DNA of 38,897 nt, from contig JAUYRJ010000016.1 in assembly GCA_030696845.1 (NCBI GenBank), positions 1 through 38,897 of the forward strand. The letters run 5' to 3'. Positions 11,172 to 19,315 of this stretch are shown here, in pieces. Both the position numbers and the translations under genes were made by a program. Position 1 is the first letter of the stretch. Each line of letters opens with the position of its first letter. Under the pieces are notes generated by a model. The model made no database searches, was not told the origin of the DNA, and was given only the letters and a program-made list of their open reading frames with translations. Source of the DNA: Polynucleobacter sp. (GTDB lineage Bacteria; Pseudomonadota; Gammaproteobacteria; Burkholderiales; Burkholderiaceae).

Positions 11172-13865
11172 TTACGCATCCGCAGCGGCGTCATCGCCAA
11201 CAGCATCGGGCGCATCACCCACATCTTCAGCATCCACTTCAGCATCGTCATCGGAGTCGCTTTCCGCAATGCGCTGTAAACCGGACAAGCGGGTGCCCTC
11301 ATCGACGCTAATCAAGGTCACGCCTTGCGTAGCGCGACCCATCTCCCGAATTTCCGATACGCGAGTGCGAACTAGAACACCACCTGTCGTGATCAGCATA
11401 ATTTGATCTTCCGGCGAGACGAGGGATGCAGCCACTACCTTACCGTTACGCTCACTCGTCTGAATCGCGATCATGCCTTTGGTACCGCGACCATGGCGGG
11501 TGTATTCCGCAATCGGAGTACGCTTACCGTAGCCGTTCTCGGTCGCAGTCAATACGCTACTTGGCGCTGCTACCGCATCCTCTGTGGCTGGCGCGCCCTC
11601 AGAAGCCTCGGCTGGAGCAACCAGCATCGCAATCACCTGCTGCTCGGCGCCCAAGTTCATGCCGCGCACACCGCGGGCGGTTCTGCCCATGGGACGCACA
11701 TCGTTCTCGTCAAAGCGCACTGCTTTACCCGCATCGGAGAAAAGCATCACATCATGCTTCCCATCGGTAATGGCCGCGCCGACCAAGAAGTCATTCTCAT
11801 TTAAGTCCACCGCAATAATGCCGGCCTTACGTGGATTGGAAAAATCCGAGAGGCGAGTCTTTTTCACTGTGCCAAGGCTCGTTGCCATAAAGACATACTG
11901 GTCATCTTGGTAGCCTTTGATCGGCAAAATCACGGTGATTTTTTCACCATCGATCAGCGGGAACATATTGACGATGGGCTTGCCACGCGAGGTACGGCTA
12001 CCTTGTGGCACTTCCCAGACTTTGAGCCAGTACATCCGGCCGCGGTCGGAGAAACACAAAATCGTGTCGTGGGTGTTGGCCACAAACAGGGTGTCAATCC
12101 AATCTTCGTCCTTCGTTGCTGCCGCTTGCTTACCGCGTCCACCGCGTTTTTGCGCGCGGTATTCACTTAAAGGCTGACTCTTCATGTAGCCGGAATGCGA
12201 TAAGGTCACCACCATGTCTTGCGGCGTGATCAAATCTTCCGTAAAGAGTTCGGTGGCGTTCATTTCAATAAACGACCGGCGACCCGTATCCCCGCCCGCT
12301 TTGCCGTACTCGGCCTGCACCTCTTTGAGTTCATCCTCAATCACTTGAGTCACGCGCTCGGGCTTGGCCAAGAGATCCAGCAGATCGGAAATCTCATTCA
12401 TTACTTCTTTGTATTCAGAGACAATCTTGTCTTGCTCAAGACCGGTTAAACGCTGCAAGCGCATCTGCAGAATTTCTTGCGCTTGGCTGTCGGATAAACG
12501 ATACAGCCCGGTACTCTGCATGCCGTACTCGGGCAGCAATCCTTCCGGACGATAGGCATTGCGGCCTCCGGGAGTATCGGTTTCCGCGCGCGCCAGCATC
12601 TCGCGCACCATGGATGAGTCCCAGGATTTGCCCATCAATTCCTGTTTAGCGACCACTGGATTGGCGGCGGCTTTGATGATGGCAATGAACTCGTCGATAT
12701 TGGCCAGGGCTACGGCCAAGCCCTCTAAGACGTGACCACGGTCACGGGCTTTGCGTAATTCAAAAATGGTGCGGCGTGTGACCACTTCGCGGCGATGCTG
12801 CAAGAAGTACTCCAGCATCTGCTTCAAATTCAAGAGGCGCGGCTGGTTATCCACGAGCGCCACCATATTCATACCGAAGTTATCTTGTAACTGGGTACTC
12901 TTATAGAGATTATTCAGCACGACCTCAGGCACTTCACCGCGCTTGAGCTCAATCACTACCCGCATACCGGATTTATCCGACTCATCGCGTAAATCGGAAA
13001 TACCTTCAATCTTCTTCTCGTTCACGAGCTCGGCGATGCGCTCGAGCAAGTTCTTCTTATTCACCTGGTAGGGGAGCTCATCCACGATGATGGACTGGCG
13101 CGAACCCTTATCTAAGTCTTCAAAGTGGGTTTTAGCCCGCATTACCACTCGGCCGCGGCCAGTGCGATAGCCTTCACGTACGCCCTGCACGCCATAAATG
13201 ATTCCAGCAGTTGGGAAATCGGGTGCCGGCACAATCTCAATTAATTCATCAATGGTGCATTCGGGGTGGTGCAGCACGTGCAAGCAAGCTTGAACCACCT
13301 CATCGAGGTTGTGTGGCGGAATGTTGGTCGCCATACCCACCGCAATACCGGAGGATCCATTAATCAGCAAATTAGGCACTTTGGCCGGCAGAATTAAAGG
13401 TTCTTTCTCGCTACCGTCGTAGTTGGGCCCAAAATCGACCGTTTCTTTATCCAAATCGGCTAGCAAGTCATGCGCAATCTTGCGCAGACGGATCTCGGTG
13501 TAGCGCATGGCGGCGGCGTTATCGCCGTCGACCGAGCCAAAGTTGCCCTGACCGTCTACTAACATATAGCGCAGGGAGAAGTCTTGGGCCATCCGAACAA
13601 TGGTGTCGTAGACCGCCGAATCGCCGTGCGGATGGTATTTACCGATCACATCGCCAACTATACGGGCAGATTTTTTGTAAGGGCGGTTCCAATCGTTGTT
13701 TAATTCATACATTGCGAAAAGGACCCGTCGGTGAACCGGTTTTAGGCCGTCACGCACGTCTGGTAGGGCTCTGCCGACGATGACGCTCATCGCGTAGTCC
13801 AAATAGGACCGCCGCATTTCGTCTTCGAGGGATATTGGTAGTGTTTCTTTAGCGGCTTGTTCCAT
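11172..13865 (-). CDS. gyrA: DNA gyrase subunit A
   Basis: Breakage-reunion subunit of DNA gyrase (A2B2), which introduces negative supercoils. The 897-aa protein has the catalytic Tyr122 in [10 protein letters not shown]. The quinolone-resistance region reads [12 protein letters not shown] with Ser83 and Asp87, the usual susceptible residues in E. coli numbering. The C-terminal DNA-wrapping domain carries the GyrA box (QKRGGRGK), and the protein ends in a strongly acidic tail. It is divergent from the ompA-like gene across a 158-bp gap that should hold both promoters; I see no strong consensus pair for either. Confidence 0.98.
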   Translation of the reverse strand: MEQAAKETLPISLEDEMRRSYLDYAMSVIVGRALPDVRDGLKPVHRRVLFAMYELNNDWNRPYKKSARIVGDVIGKYHPHGDSAVYDTIVRMAQDFSLRYMLVDGQGNFGSVDGDNAAAMRYTEIRLRKIAHDLLADLDKETVDFGPNYDGSEKEPLILPAKVPNLLINGSSGIAVGMATNIPPHNLDEVVQACLHVLHHPECTIDELIEIVPAPDFPTAGIIYGVQGVREGYRTGRGRVVMRAKTHFEDLDKGSRQSIIVDELPYQVNKKNLLERIAELVNEKKIEGISDLRDESDKSGMRVVIELKRGEVPEVVLNNLYKSTQLQDNFGMNMVALVDNQPRLLNLKQMLEYFLQHRREVVTRRTIFELRKARDRGHVLEGLAVALANIDEFIAIIKAAANPVVAKQELMGKSWDSSMVREMLARAETDTPGGRNAYRPEGLLPEYGMQSTGLYRLSDSQAQEILQMRLQRLTGLEQDKIVSEYKEVMNEISDLLDLLAKPERVTQVIEDELKEVQAEYGKAGGDTGRRSFIEMNATELFTEDLITPQDMVVTLSHSGYMKSQPLSEYRAQKRGGRGKQAAATKDEDWIDTLFVANTHDTILCFSDRGRMYWLKVWEVPQGSRTSRGKPIVNMFPLIDGEKITVILPIKGYQDDQYVFMATSLGTVKKTRLSDFSNPRKAGIIAVDLNENDFLVGAAITDGKHDVMLFSDAGKAVRFDENDVRPMGRTARGVRGMNLGAEQQVIAMLVAPAEASEGAPATEDAVAAPSSVLTATENGYGKRTPIAEYTRHGRGTKGMIAIQTSERNGKVVAASLVSPEDQIMLITTGGVLVRTRVSEIREMGRATQGVTLISVDEGTRLSGLQRIAESDSDDDAEVDAEDVGDAPDAVGDDAAADA

Positions 13866-14023
13866 CTCGAAATAATATCATTTTGAAGGCGGGCAAGCCC
13901 TGTGCTAAGATTCTGTCAGTTTGTACGAATTTAGAAGTATCGCTTTGCGCTTTTTGCAGTTATGTGGGGCGACATACATACAAGTTTGAATTTAATTAAA
14001 AAAAGTGAATTTGAGGACTAAAA

Positions 14024-14605
14024 ATGAATAAAACCCTAAAACTGGTACTTGCTGGCGTAGTTACTGTTGCTGCTGGTGCTACATCTGCTCAAAACGTTGA
14101 CAACTGGGTCAACGCAACTGGCACACCATGGAAAAACGGCGACGGCACATTGTGCTGGCGTGATGCCAACTGGACTCCAGCAACTGCAGCTAAGGGTTGC
14201 GATGGCTTTTTAGAGGCTAAAAAAGCAGCTCAGCCAAAAGTCACCCAAACCAAGATCACATTGCAAGCCGATACTTTGTATGATTTCGACAAAGCCACCC
14301 TCAAGCCAGAAGGCAAAGCAACTTTAGACAAAGTTGCTGCCGACTTAGCGAAGATCAAATTGGAAGTCATCATCGCCGTTGGTAACACCGACAGCGTTGG
14401 TACAGATGCATACAACATGGCCTTGGGTCAGCGTCGTGCACAGTCTGTAAAGGCTTATTTGGTAAGCAAGGGTGTTGACGGTAGCCGCATTTACACCGAG
14501 AGCAAAGGCAAGAGCAATCCTGTAGCGAGCAACGCTACTGCAGAAGGCCGCGCTAAGAATCGCCGTACCGATATCGAAGTAGTTGGTACTGTTGCACTCA
14601 AGTAA
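14024..14605 (+). CDS. OmpA-family outer-membrane / peptidoglycan-binding protein
   Basis: The 193-aa protein has a classic Sec signal peptide (residues 1-22, ending ATSAQ). A short mature N-terminal segment with two cysteines (TLCWRDANW and KGCDG) may form a disulfide. A C-terminal OmpA/MotB peptidoglycan-binding domain (about residues 75-188) contains YDFDKATLKPEGKATLDK, NTDSVGTDAYNMALGQRRA and EGRAKNRRTDIEV. There is no eight-strand barrel domain, so it is the short Burkholderiales type and not full OmpA. An SD-like GAGGA lies 6 bp before the ATG, and a strong terminator follows. It is probably an abundant structural protein, an inference from its strong codon choice and terminator. Confidence 0.92.
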   Translation: MNKTLKLVLAGVVTVAAGATSAQNVDNWVNATGTPWKNGDGTLCWRDANWTPATAAKGCDGFLEAKKAAQPKVTQTKITLQADTLYDFDKATLKPEGKATLDKVAADLAKIKLEVIIAVGNTDSVGTDAYNMALGQRRAQSVKAYLVSKGVDGSRIYTESKGKSNPVASNATAEGRAKNRRTDIEVVGTVALK

Positions 14606-14620
14606 TACTAAGTACCTCCT

Positions 14621-14648
14621 AAAAAGCCCGGTTCTGCCGGGCTTTTTT
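14621..14648 (+). terminator. Rho-independent terminator after the ompA-like gene
   Basis: Stem GCCCGG-TTCTG-CCGGGC (14626-14642) followed by a run of six T, with an A tract on the 5' side. It lies 16 bp after the stop codon. Confidence 0.92.
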
Positions 14649-14668
14649 ATTTCCAGTACAGTCTTGTT

Positions 14669-15379
14669 ATGAATACATCGACCAACGTTGACCCCTCAGA
14701 AATCAGCAAATTTAGCGCTTTAGCGCACCGCTGGTGGGATCCCAATAGCGAATTTAAGCCATTGCATGCCATTAACCCATTGCGCCTGGGTTGGATTGAG
14801 ACCTTCATCACCCTCCTGGGCAAGAAAACCGTGGACATTGGCTGTGGCGGTGGCATTTTGGCGGAATCGATTGCCAATCGAGGAGCAGATACCTTGGGTA
14901 TCGATCTTTCCGATAAGGCGCTCAAGGTTGCTGAGCTGCACGCACTAGAAACGGGGGCGAGTGTGCGCTACCGCTCGATCTCCGCAGAAGCCTTGGCCCG
15001 CGAAGAAGCGGGTCAATATGACCTAGTGACTTGCATGGAAATGCTGGAGCACGTACCAGATCCCGCATCGGTGGTGCAGGCCTGTGCAGACCTGGCCAAA
15101 CCCGGCGCAACCCTCTTTTTTAGCACCCTCAACCGCAACCTCAAATCCTATGTCTTTGCGATTGTTGGCGCTGAATATATCCTGCGCCTACTGCCTAAAG
15201 GCACACACCAATACGCTAAATTCATTAAGCCATCGGAGCTTGCGCGCTTTATTCGAGAGGCTAATTTAGAGATCATTGGCATGAAAGGCTTAAGCTATAA
15301 CCCCATCACTCAGGTCTACAGCCTGAGCGACGATACGGATGTGAACTACATGATCGCCGTCAGAAAGCCCTTAGCGTGA
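14669..15379 (+). CDS. ubiG: Ubiquinone biosynthesis O-methyltransferase
   Basis: SAM-dependent methyltransferase that performs both O-methylations in ubiquinone synthesis. The 236-aa protein has motif [16 protein letters not shown] (residues 55-69), the acidic ribose-binding GIDLS, and the [10 protein letters not shown] segment typical of UbiG. The N-terminal [17 protein letters not shown] is also characteristic. It overlaps gph by 4 bp (GTGA), so the two are probably one operon. Confidence 0.95.
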   Translation: MNTSTNVDPSEISKFSALAHRWWDPNSEFKPLHAINPLRLGWIETFITLLGKKTVDIGCGGGILAESIANRGADTLGIDLSDKALKVAELHALETGASVRYRSISAEALAREEAGQYDLVTCMEMLEHVPDPASVVQACADLAKPGATLFFSTLNRNLKSYVFAIVGAEYILRLLPKGTHQYAKFIKPSELARFIREANLEIIGMKGLSYNPITQVYSLSDDTDVNYMIAVRKPLA

Positions 15380-16056
15380 GCGCTGCCTTCTTGCAAAGTC
15401 CCTACCAGGGGGTGTTTTTTGATCTCGATGGCACCTTAGCCGATACTGCGCCCGATTTGGTAGCGGCTGCCAATCAGCTCCTCATTAAGCGCAACCGCGA
15501 TCCCAAGCCGTATGCCGAGCTCAGGCCCAGGGCATCGGCTGGCGCGCGGGGGTTGATTCAAGGGGCATTTGGCTACGATACCGAGCATCCTGAATTTATC
15601 CCCTTGCGCGATGAGTTCTTCACTTATTACGAAAACGCACTACTCGTGCATAGCGTTCTGTTTGATGGCGTGGATCACCTCTTAGAACAACTCGATTTAG
15701 CTAAATTACCCTGGGGCATCGTCACCAATAAAAGTGAGCGCTTTACGCACCCCCTAACCGAGCAAATGGGCTTGCGACAACGTTCGGTGTCAACGGTCTC
15801 GGGCGATACCACTCCCCACGCTAAACCCCACCCCGAGCCCATTTTGCATGCCGCCAGAATCGCTAATATTGCCCCTGAATATGCACTCTATGTAGGCGAC
15901 GATATTCGTGATGTCCTTGCTGGCAAAGCGGCTGGCATGAAAACCGTGGCCGCGGCCTATGGCTATTGTGGGTGTGCTGAACCCCCCGAAGCGTGGGGCG
16001 CTGACTACCTGATCCGTTCGCCACTCGAGTTGCTGGACATCGTCTTTCCACGATAG
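15376..16056 (+). CDS. gph: HAD-family phosphatase, phosphoglycolate phosphatase-like
   Basis: Haloacid-dehalogenase hydrolase, 226 aa. Motif I is [10 protein letters not shown], with nucleophile Asp16 and acid/base Asp18. Motif II is VTNKS, the lysine motif lies in AKPHPEPIL, and motif IV is YVGDDIRD. It probably removes the phosphate of 2-phosphoglycolate, but this subgroup is broad and MupP-like (N-acetylmuramate 6-phosphate) activity next to ubiG is a real alternative. It starts with GTG inside the ubiG stop. Confidence 0.87.
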   Translation: MSAAFLQSPYQGVFFDLDGTLADTAPDLVAAANQLLIKRNRDPKPYAELRPRASAGARGLIQGAFGYDTEHPEFIPLRDEFFTYYENALLVHSVLFDGVDHLLEQLDLAKLPWGIVTNKSERFTHPLTEQMGLRQRSVSTVSGDTTPHAKPHPEPILHAARIANIAPEYALYVGDDIRDVLAGKAAGMKTVAAAYGYCGCAEPPEAWGADYLIRSPLELLDIVFPR

Positions 16057-16112
16057 TCCTGCAGACTCTTCCAATCGGTCGTAAAATAGAATTTCTTTAA
16101 TGCAATGCATCT

Positions 16113-16471
16113 GGGGTCGACATGGTTTCGACGTGGATTACAAAGCATCAAGGGCATACCGAGGACCCGTTATCTCGTAAATCAATGGGAATGTAATAAC
16201 TGCTAACGACGAACGTTACGCACTAGCCGCTTAATTGCGGTTGCCCCTGAACTGATTCTCTCTTGGGTCAGGTAGCGAAAGCTACATCAGGGTCATTTAC
16301 AAGAGATAAGGTTGCCTCGTGTCACGAGGGGTAGCTCGAAAATAAAGTGAATCGCCAGTGTGGAACGTGTCTATCCGTGACTAGCCGGCTAAATTAAATG
16401 ATATGACTAAGTATGTAGAACTTGTTGTAGAGGATTTGCGGACGCGGGTTCGATTCCCGCCGACTCCACCA
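16113..16471 (+). ncRNA. ssrA: Transfer-messenger RNA (tmRNA), tag (A)ANDERYALAA
   Basis: One-piece tmRNA of about 359 nt. The 5' end GGGGTCGACATGGTTTCGAC pairs with the 3' end CGACTCC-ACCA to give a 7-bp acceptor stem, and a T-arm with GGTTCGATTCC is present near the 3' end. The resume codon GCT is at 16202, and the frame reads ANDERYALAA then TAA at 16232-16234. It rescues stalled ribosomes together with SmpB. The 3' end is a common integrase target, and an integrase remnant follows within 170 bp. Confidence 0.97.
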
Positions 16472-16494
16472 CTAAGTAGTACACAGCACAAGAG

Positions 16495-16519
16495 CGCCGC
16501 CCTAGAGGGTGGCGTTTTT
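16495..16519 (+). terminator. Terminator of ssrA
   Basis: Stem CGCCGCCC-TAGA-GGGTGGCG (16495-16514, with one G-T pair) followed by TTTTTC, 24 bp after the tmRNA 3' end. Confidence 0.9.
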
Positions 16520-16582
16520 CTTTGTAGATAAAGGCCTCTAGGTCCATTGTGGTCTTTACAAATCCAGCTGTAGCCAAATGCA

Positions 16583-16646
16583 TTGGGGGGTATTATTGGG
16601 GGTATTCAAGCAAAATCGAACTGGGTAAAAAACATGGTTGGGGGTA
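16583..16646 (+). repeat. Iterated TTGGGGGTA motif at the integrase remnant
   Basis: TTGGGGGGTATTA at 16583 is followed directly by TTGGGGGTATT at 16596, a 13-bp period. A third TTGGGGGTA lies at 16638-16646, across the likely start of the truncated integrase gene. The arrangement suggests binding sites for the integrase or a directionality factor; no function is proven. Confidence 0.8.
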
Positions 16647-16879
16647 CGTCTGGAAGGCTTACAGATAAAGGGATTAAAAGTTTTATCACCCGCAAAGTCA
16701 TAGGCAGTAAGCTTTCAGATGGTCAGGGCCTTTATCTACTTATCACCCGAGCCAAAACAGCTTCTTGGCGCATCAAATGCCGCCTAGAAGGTAAGGAAAA
16801 AATCTACTCGATTGGCACCTATCCTCAAAACAGCTTGGCACAGGCCAGGTTAGAGCTGAACAAAGTTAAGGTCCATTAA
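16634..16879 (+). pseudogene. Truncated P4-type tyrosine integrase (N-terminal domain only)
   Basis: The 81-residue reading frame from the ATG at 16634 matches only the N-terminal DUF4102-like domain of P4-type integrases, with LTDKGIKSF, KLSDGQGLYLLIT, WRIKCRLEGKEK and SIGTYPQNSLAQAR in the expected order. Full-length family members are about 400 aa, so the core-binding and catalytic domains are missing; the frame ends at 16879. It lies just downstream of the ssrA terminator, the usual position for an integrase that used the tmRNA 3' end as its attachment site. An in-frame TTG at 16583 would lengthen it but lies inside the repeat motif. I did not find the matching second attachment copy in the window. 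Confidence 0.85.
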
Positions 16880-16942
16880 CACCTTAACAAAGTGTCTATG
16901 AAACCGGGTTTAGCCCAGTCCAGTGCCCTATGTAAAGGTGCT

Positions 16943-17380
16943 TTAACACCCTGTTAGATTAAGTGTTGCTTGGTCCTTGCTGCCCGCAAAGAATTTATCC
17001 AGCACACTATTTAGCAATGGGGAATCGGGTTCTGCCTCCAAGAATATGGTTAAAGACGATTGAAGCTTCTTTGCGTCAGTTTTGCCTAATATCGCCTCTG
17101 CGCTACTCTTGGCCAATTCCAAGAGCTGTAAGCACTCTTGATAGCGATACCCTAGGCTGGGGTGCTGAAGATAGCGTTTAGCCTCTTCAATGTCTTTTAG
17201 TCCGTAGTATTTGGCGTATTCACTATGCCCAAGTCCAGCTAGCTGGGGAAAAATAAACCACATCCAATGGCTTCGTTTCTGCTCATCCCGCAATTCTTGA
17301 ATGACTGCTGCGTAACATGTGTTTTGCGCTATAACAAAACGCTCTAGCGAGTCTTGAAATTCAAGCTTGTGGTTAATCAT
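16943..17380 (-). CDS. DUF1810 family protein
   Basis: The 145-aa cytoplasmic protein has the DUF1810 hallmarks: LERFVIAQ near the N-terminus, RSHWMWFIFPQLAGLG (about residues 36-51), YYGLKDIEEAKRYLQHP, and a C-terminal LLNSVLDKFF. No biochemical role is established for the family as far as I know. It starts 5 bp after the stop of a 59-residue frame and may be the last gene of a three-gene minus-strand unit (17731 to 16943). It lies between the ssrA integrase remnant and tRNA-Ser, so it may be island cargo. Confidence 0.88.
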   Translation of the reverse strand: MINHKLEFQDSLERFVIAQNTCYAAVIQELRDEQKRSHWMWFIFPQLAGLGHSEYAKYYGLKDIEEAKRYLQHPSLGYRYQECLQLLELAKSSAEAILGKTDAKKLQSSLTIFLEAEPDSPLLNSVLDKFFAGSKDQATLNLTGC

Positions 17381-17385
17381 TTGGC

Positions 17386-17565
17386 TTAGGTGGCTGAAGG
17401 CCTCGATTTACGGTTTCGGCCCTCAAATTCAATAGCCTCTTGCAGTAGAGCTTTTTGCCGTTCCCGCTCTTTATCGCGGATGATCAGGTCTTTTCCGGTC
17501 GAAATCTGCTGGTCTTTTAGCAACGATTCAAGCGTTGGTTTCGTTTTCTTCTGCAAATCGCTCAT
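17386..17565 (-). CDS. Small charged hypothetical protein (59 aa)
   Basis: A short frame beginning MSDLQKKTKPTLESLL and ending NRKSRPSAT. It is rich in Lys, Glu, Arg and Gln and probably helical. I do not recognise it. It overlaps the upstream 67-residue frame by 38 bp in another phase and ends 5 bp before the DUF1810 start codon. That spacing supports it being a real gene in the same transcript. No clear SD is seen, and a chance open frame remains possible. Confidence 0.5.
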   Translation of the reverse strand: MSDLQKKTKPTLESLLKDQQISTGKDLIIRDKERERQKALLQEAIEFEGRNRKSRPSAT

Positions 17566-17731
17566 AACTTAAATCATTTATTTCTAGCTTTAGTTTTGCT
17601 GTGCGCTTCATTTCTCTATCGAGCCTATCTTGGCGGATGGCTGCTTGTTCGCGCTTGCGATCCTCCTCCAAGGAGGTCAATCTTTGAAAACTGGCCTTTC
17701 CAGCAAACTCAAGATTTGATTCATTAGTCAT
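17528..17731 (-). CDS. Small charged hypothetical protein (67 aa)
   Basis: A frame beginning MTNESNLEFAGKASFQRL. The middle is highly charged and probably coiled-coil (EEDRKREQAAIRQDRLDREM), with hydrophobics at heptad-like spacing. It has no recognised family. It is the first of three closely packed minus-strand frames ending with DUF1810 and starts about 175 bp downstream of tRNA-Ser. The SD is weak. The small size and charge are typical of accessory or phage-like genes. Confidence 0.5.
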   Translation of the reverse strand: MTNESNLEFAGKASFQRLTSLEEDRKREQAAIRQDRLDREMKRTAKLKLEINDLSYERFAEENETNA

Positions 17732-17834
17732 TTTTATATCTTAAACGGTAATTTTTTCGAAAAATAGCCTTTTTACCGCCTGTTTGCACCCGCAATAAGC
17801 AGTTAGAAAGACCGAATTGAGGCCTTGTTTTAGT

Positions 17835-17856
17835 GGTGGGTAGAAAGGTGGGTAGA
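17835..17856. repeat. Direct repeat GGTGGGTAGA, 12-bp period, near tRNA-Ser
   Basis: Two identical copies at 17835-17844 and 17847-17856 (TCTACCCACC on the minus strand), about 50 bp beyond the 3' end of tRNA-Ser. In spacing it resembles the pair at the ssrA integrase and the pair before the recombinase at 37281. It may be left over from an integrase promoter region. Confidence 0.75.
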
Positions 17857-17872
17857 GAACCTTCCAAAAGAT

Positions 17873-17895
17873 AGAGCCCCGTATATACGGGCTCT
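17873..17895 (-). terminator. Probable terminator of tRNA-Ser(UGA)
   Basis: On the minus strand the stem AGAGCCC/GGGCTCT surrounds a palindromic CGTATATACG core. Only a short T stretch (CTTTT) follows, so efficiency may be moderate. It lies 12 bp after the tRNA 3' end. Confidence 0.6.
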
Positions 17896-17906
17896 CCTGT
17901 CGTATG

Positions 17907-17996
17907 TGGCGGAAGCTGTGAGATTCGAACTCACGGAGGACTTGCATCCTCGCCAGTTTTCAAGACTGGTGCATTCAACCGCTCTGCCAAGCTTCC
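17907..17996 (-). tRNA. serT: tRNA-Ser(UGA)
   Basis: A 90-nt type II tRNA with the CCA end encoded. The acceptor stem is GGAAGCT/AGCTTCC followed by G-CCA. The anticodon stem-loop CCAGT-CTTGAAA-ACTGG gives anticodon TGA. A long variable arm and the T-loop GTTCGAATC are present. It reads UCN serine codons, mainly UCA. Confidence 0.96.
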
Positions 17997-18054
17997 TTTA
18001 ATTAAGCGCTCAATTATAAGGAAGTTCAATTGCGCTTGTGAAAGTACCTATTCC

Positions 18055-19179
18055 TTACTGAGCTTTGACGAGCCCTTCTAGGTGTTTTGCAATCGCCAAG
18101 CAGGAGGTAAGACCTGGGGACTCAAAGCCATACAGGTTATAAAGTCCTTCTAAGCCATGCTCAGCAGGGGTATCAAATACAAAGTCGCCTGCTGGAGCGC
18201 CTGGCGGAACAATTTTGGCTCGAATTCCGGAGTAGTCTGGGGCCAGTGTGCCGTCCTTCAGCCCAGGCCAGTAGCGACGTACCGCAGCATAAAACCCCTC
18301 GCTGCGCTGCGCATTCACTGCATAACTCACCTCTTCTTCAGACTCGATATCGAGCCACTCCACATCGGGACCAAATTTAGCTTGACCGGCCATGTCCAGC
18401 GTCAAGTGAACACCAAGGCCGCCCGGCTCTGGAATGGGATAAATCAGATGCTGAAACGGGGATCTACCCGTTAAAGAGAAATAATTGCCTTTAGCAAAAT
18501 AGGCTTTGGGAATCTGCTCCGGATTTAAACCCTCTATGCAGGCCGCCACTTTAGGAGCGCTCATACCCGCACAATTGATCAGCAGCTTCGTCTCAATCTG
18601 CATGCCTTCGGCGCCGCCAATATCCAAACGAAATCCGCCTCCAGGCAAAGCCAACGCACTTAACAAGGGAGATTGATACGCCACCATCCCGCCGGCATCC
18701 TCAAAACCACCCAAGAGGGACAGCATCAAACCATGACTATCGACAATGCCAGTCGATTTAGAAAGAAGTGCGGCAGAGCATTGCAGTTGTGGCTCTAAGG
18801 TCTTGGCCTCTGTGCCACTCAGCATGGAAAGACCGGGAACGTCATTATTTTGCGCGCGGTACATAATGGCTTGCAAATCATCCAGCTGGGAATCATCTGC
18901 CGCGACAATGAGTTTGCCGTAAGGCTGCGTGCCGACCTGATGACTACGGCAATATGCATACAACATGGTGTTGCCAGCAACGCATAAACGCGCTTTTAGT
19001 GAATCTTTTGGGTAATAAATCCCCGCATGAATCACCTCACTGTTGCGTGCACTGCTAATCGTGCCAAATGCCGCCTCGCGCTCCAAAAGAATGGTTTCTC
19101 GGCCCTGTAAAGCCATTTCGCGTGCGATCGCTAATCCAACCACGCCTGCACCAACTACCACGCAATCCACCTGCTCCAT
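18055..19179 (-). CDS. FAD-dependent oxidoreductase, L-2-hydroxyglutarate oxidase-like
   Basis: The 374-aa DAO-family flavoprotein has the FAD ADP-binding motif VVGAGVVGLAIAREMALQG (residues 8-26) and SSARNSEVIHAGIYYP (about residues 42-57), a segment characteristic of the L-2-hydroxyglutarate dehydrogenase group. It closes with a second FAD-contact region, GLYNLYGFESPGLTSCLAIA. It probably oxidises L-2-hydroxyglutarate or a similar 2-hydroxyacid and passes electrons to oxygen or quinone; the exact substrate is inferred. It is divergent from pgi across 136 bp. Confidence 0.85.
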   Translation of the reverse strand: MEQVDCVVVGAGVVGLAIAREMALQGRETILLEREAAFGTISSARNSEVIHAGIYYPKDSLKARLCVAGNTMLYAYCRSHQVGTQPYGKLIVAADDSQLDDLQAIMYRAQNNDVPGLSMLSGTEAKTLEPQLQCSAALLSKSTGIVDSHGLMLSLLGGFEDAGGMVAYQSPLLSALALPGGGFRLDIGGAEGMQIETKLLINCAGMSAPKVAACIEGLNPEQIPKAYFAKGNYFSLTGRSPFQHLIYPIPEPGGLGVHLTLDMAGQAKFGPDVEWLDIESEEEVSYAVNAQRSEGFYAAVRRYWPGLKDGTLAPDYSGIRAKIVPPGAPAGDFVFDTPAEHGLEGLYNLYGFESPGLTSCLAIAKHLEGLVKAQ

Positions 19180-19315
19180 ACCGCTTTATCCTGACTCAAT
19201 CTAAAAATGGGCTTCTTTTAATCGCTTTAGCACCTAGCAAAGCCTCCGCACGAGTGAAATCGTACCATTTTCAGTGTTTAAGGGATTGGGATTCCCTTAT
19301 TGATAAAATTCAGAA

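Noticed and set aside
16936-16950. GGTG-N6-CACC hairpin at the DUF1810 stop as a terminator
   Set aside because: The stem is only 4 bp and overlaps the stop codon, with just three T after it.
17741-17947. 68-residue minus-strand open frame
   Set aside because: It starts inside tRNA-Ser and runs through the terminator and the GGTGGGTAGA repeats; its sequence is just a translation of these.
19279-19299. TAAGGGA-N7-TCCCTTA as a terminator between the L-2-hydroxyglutarate oxidase-like gene and pgi
   Set aside because: There is no T run on either strand and the genes diverge, so a terminator makes no sense; noted only as a possible operator in the pgi entry.
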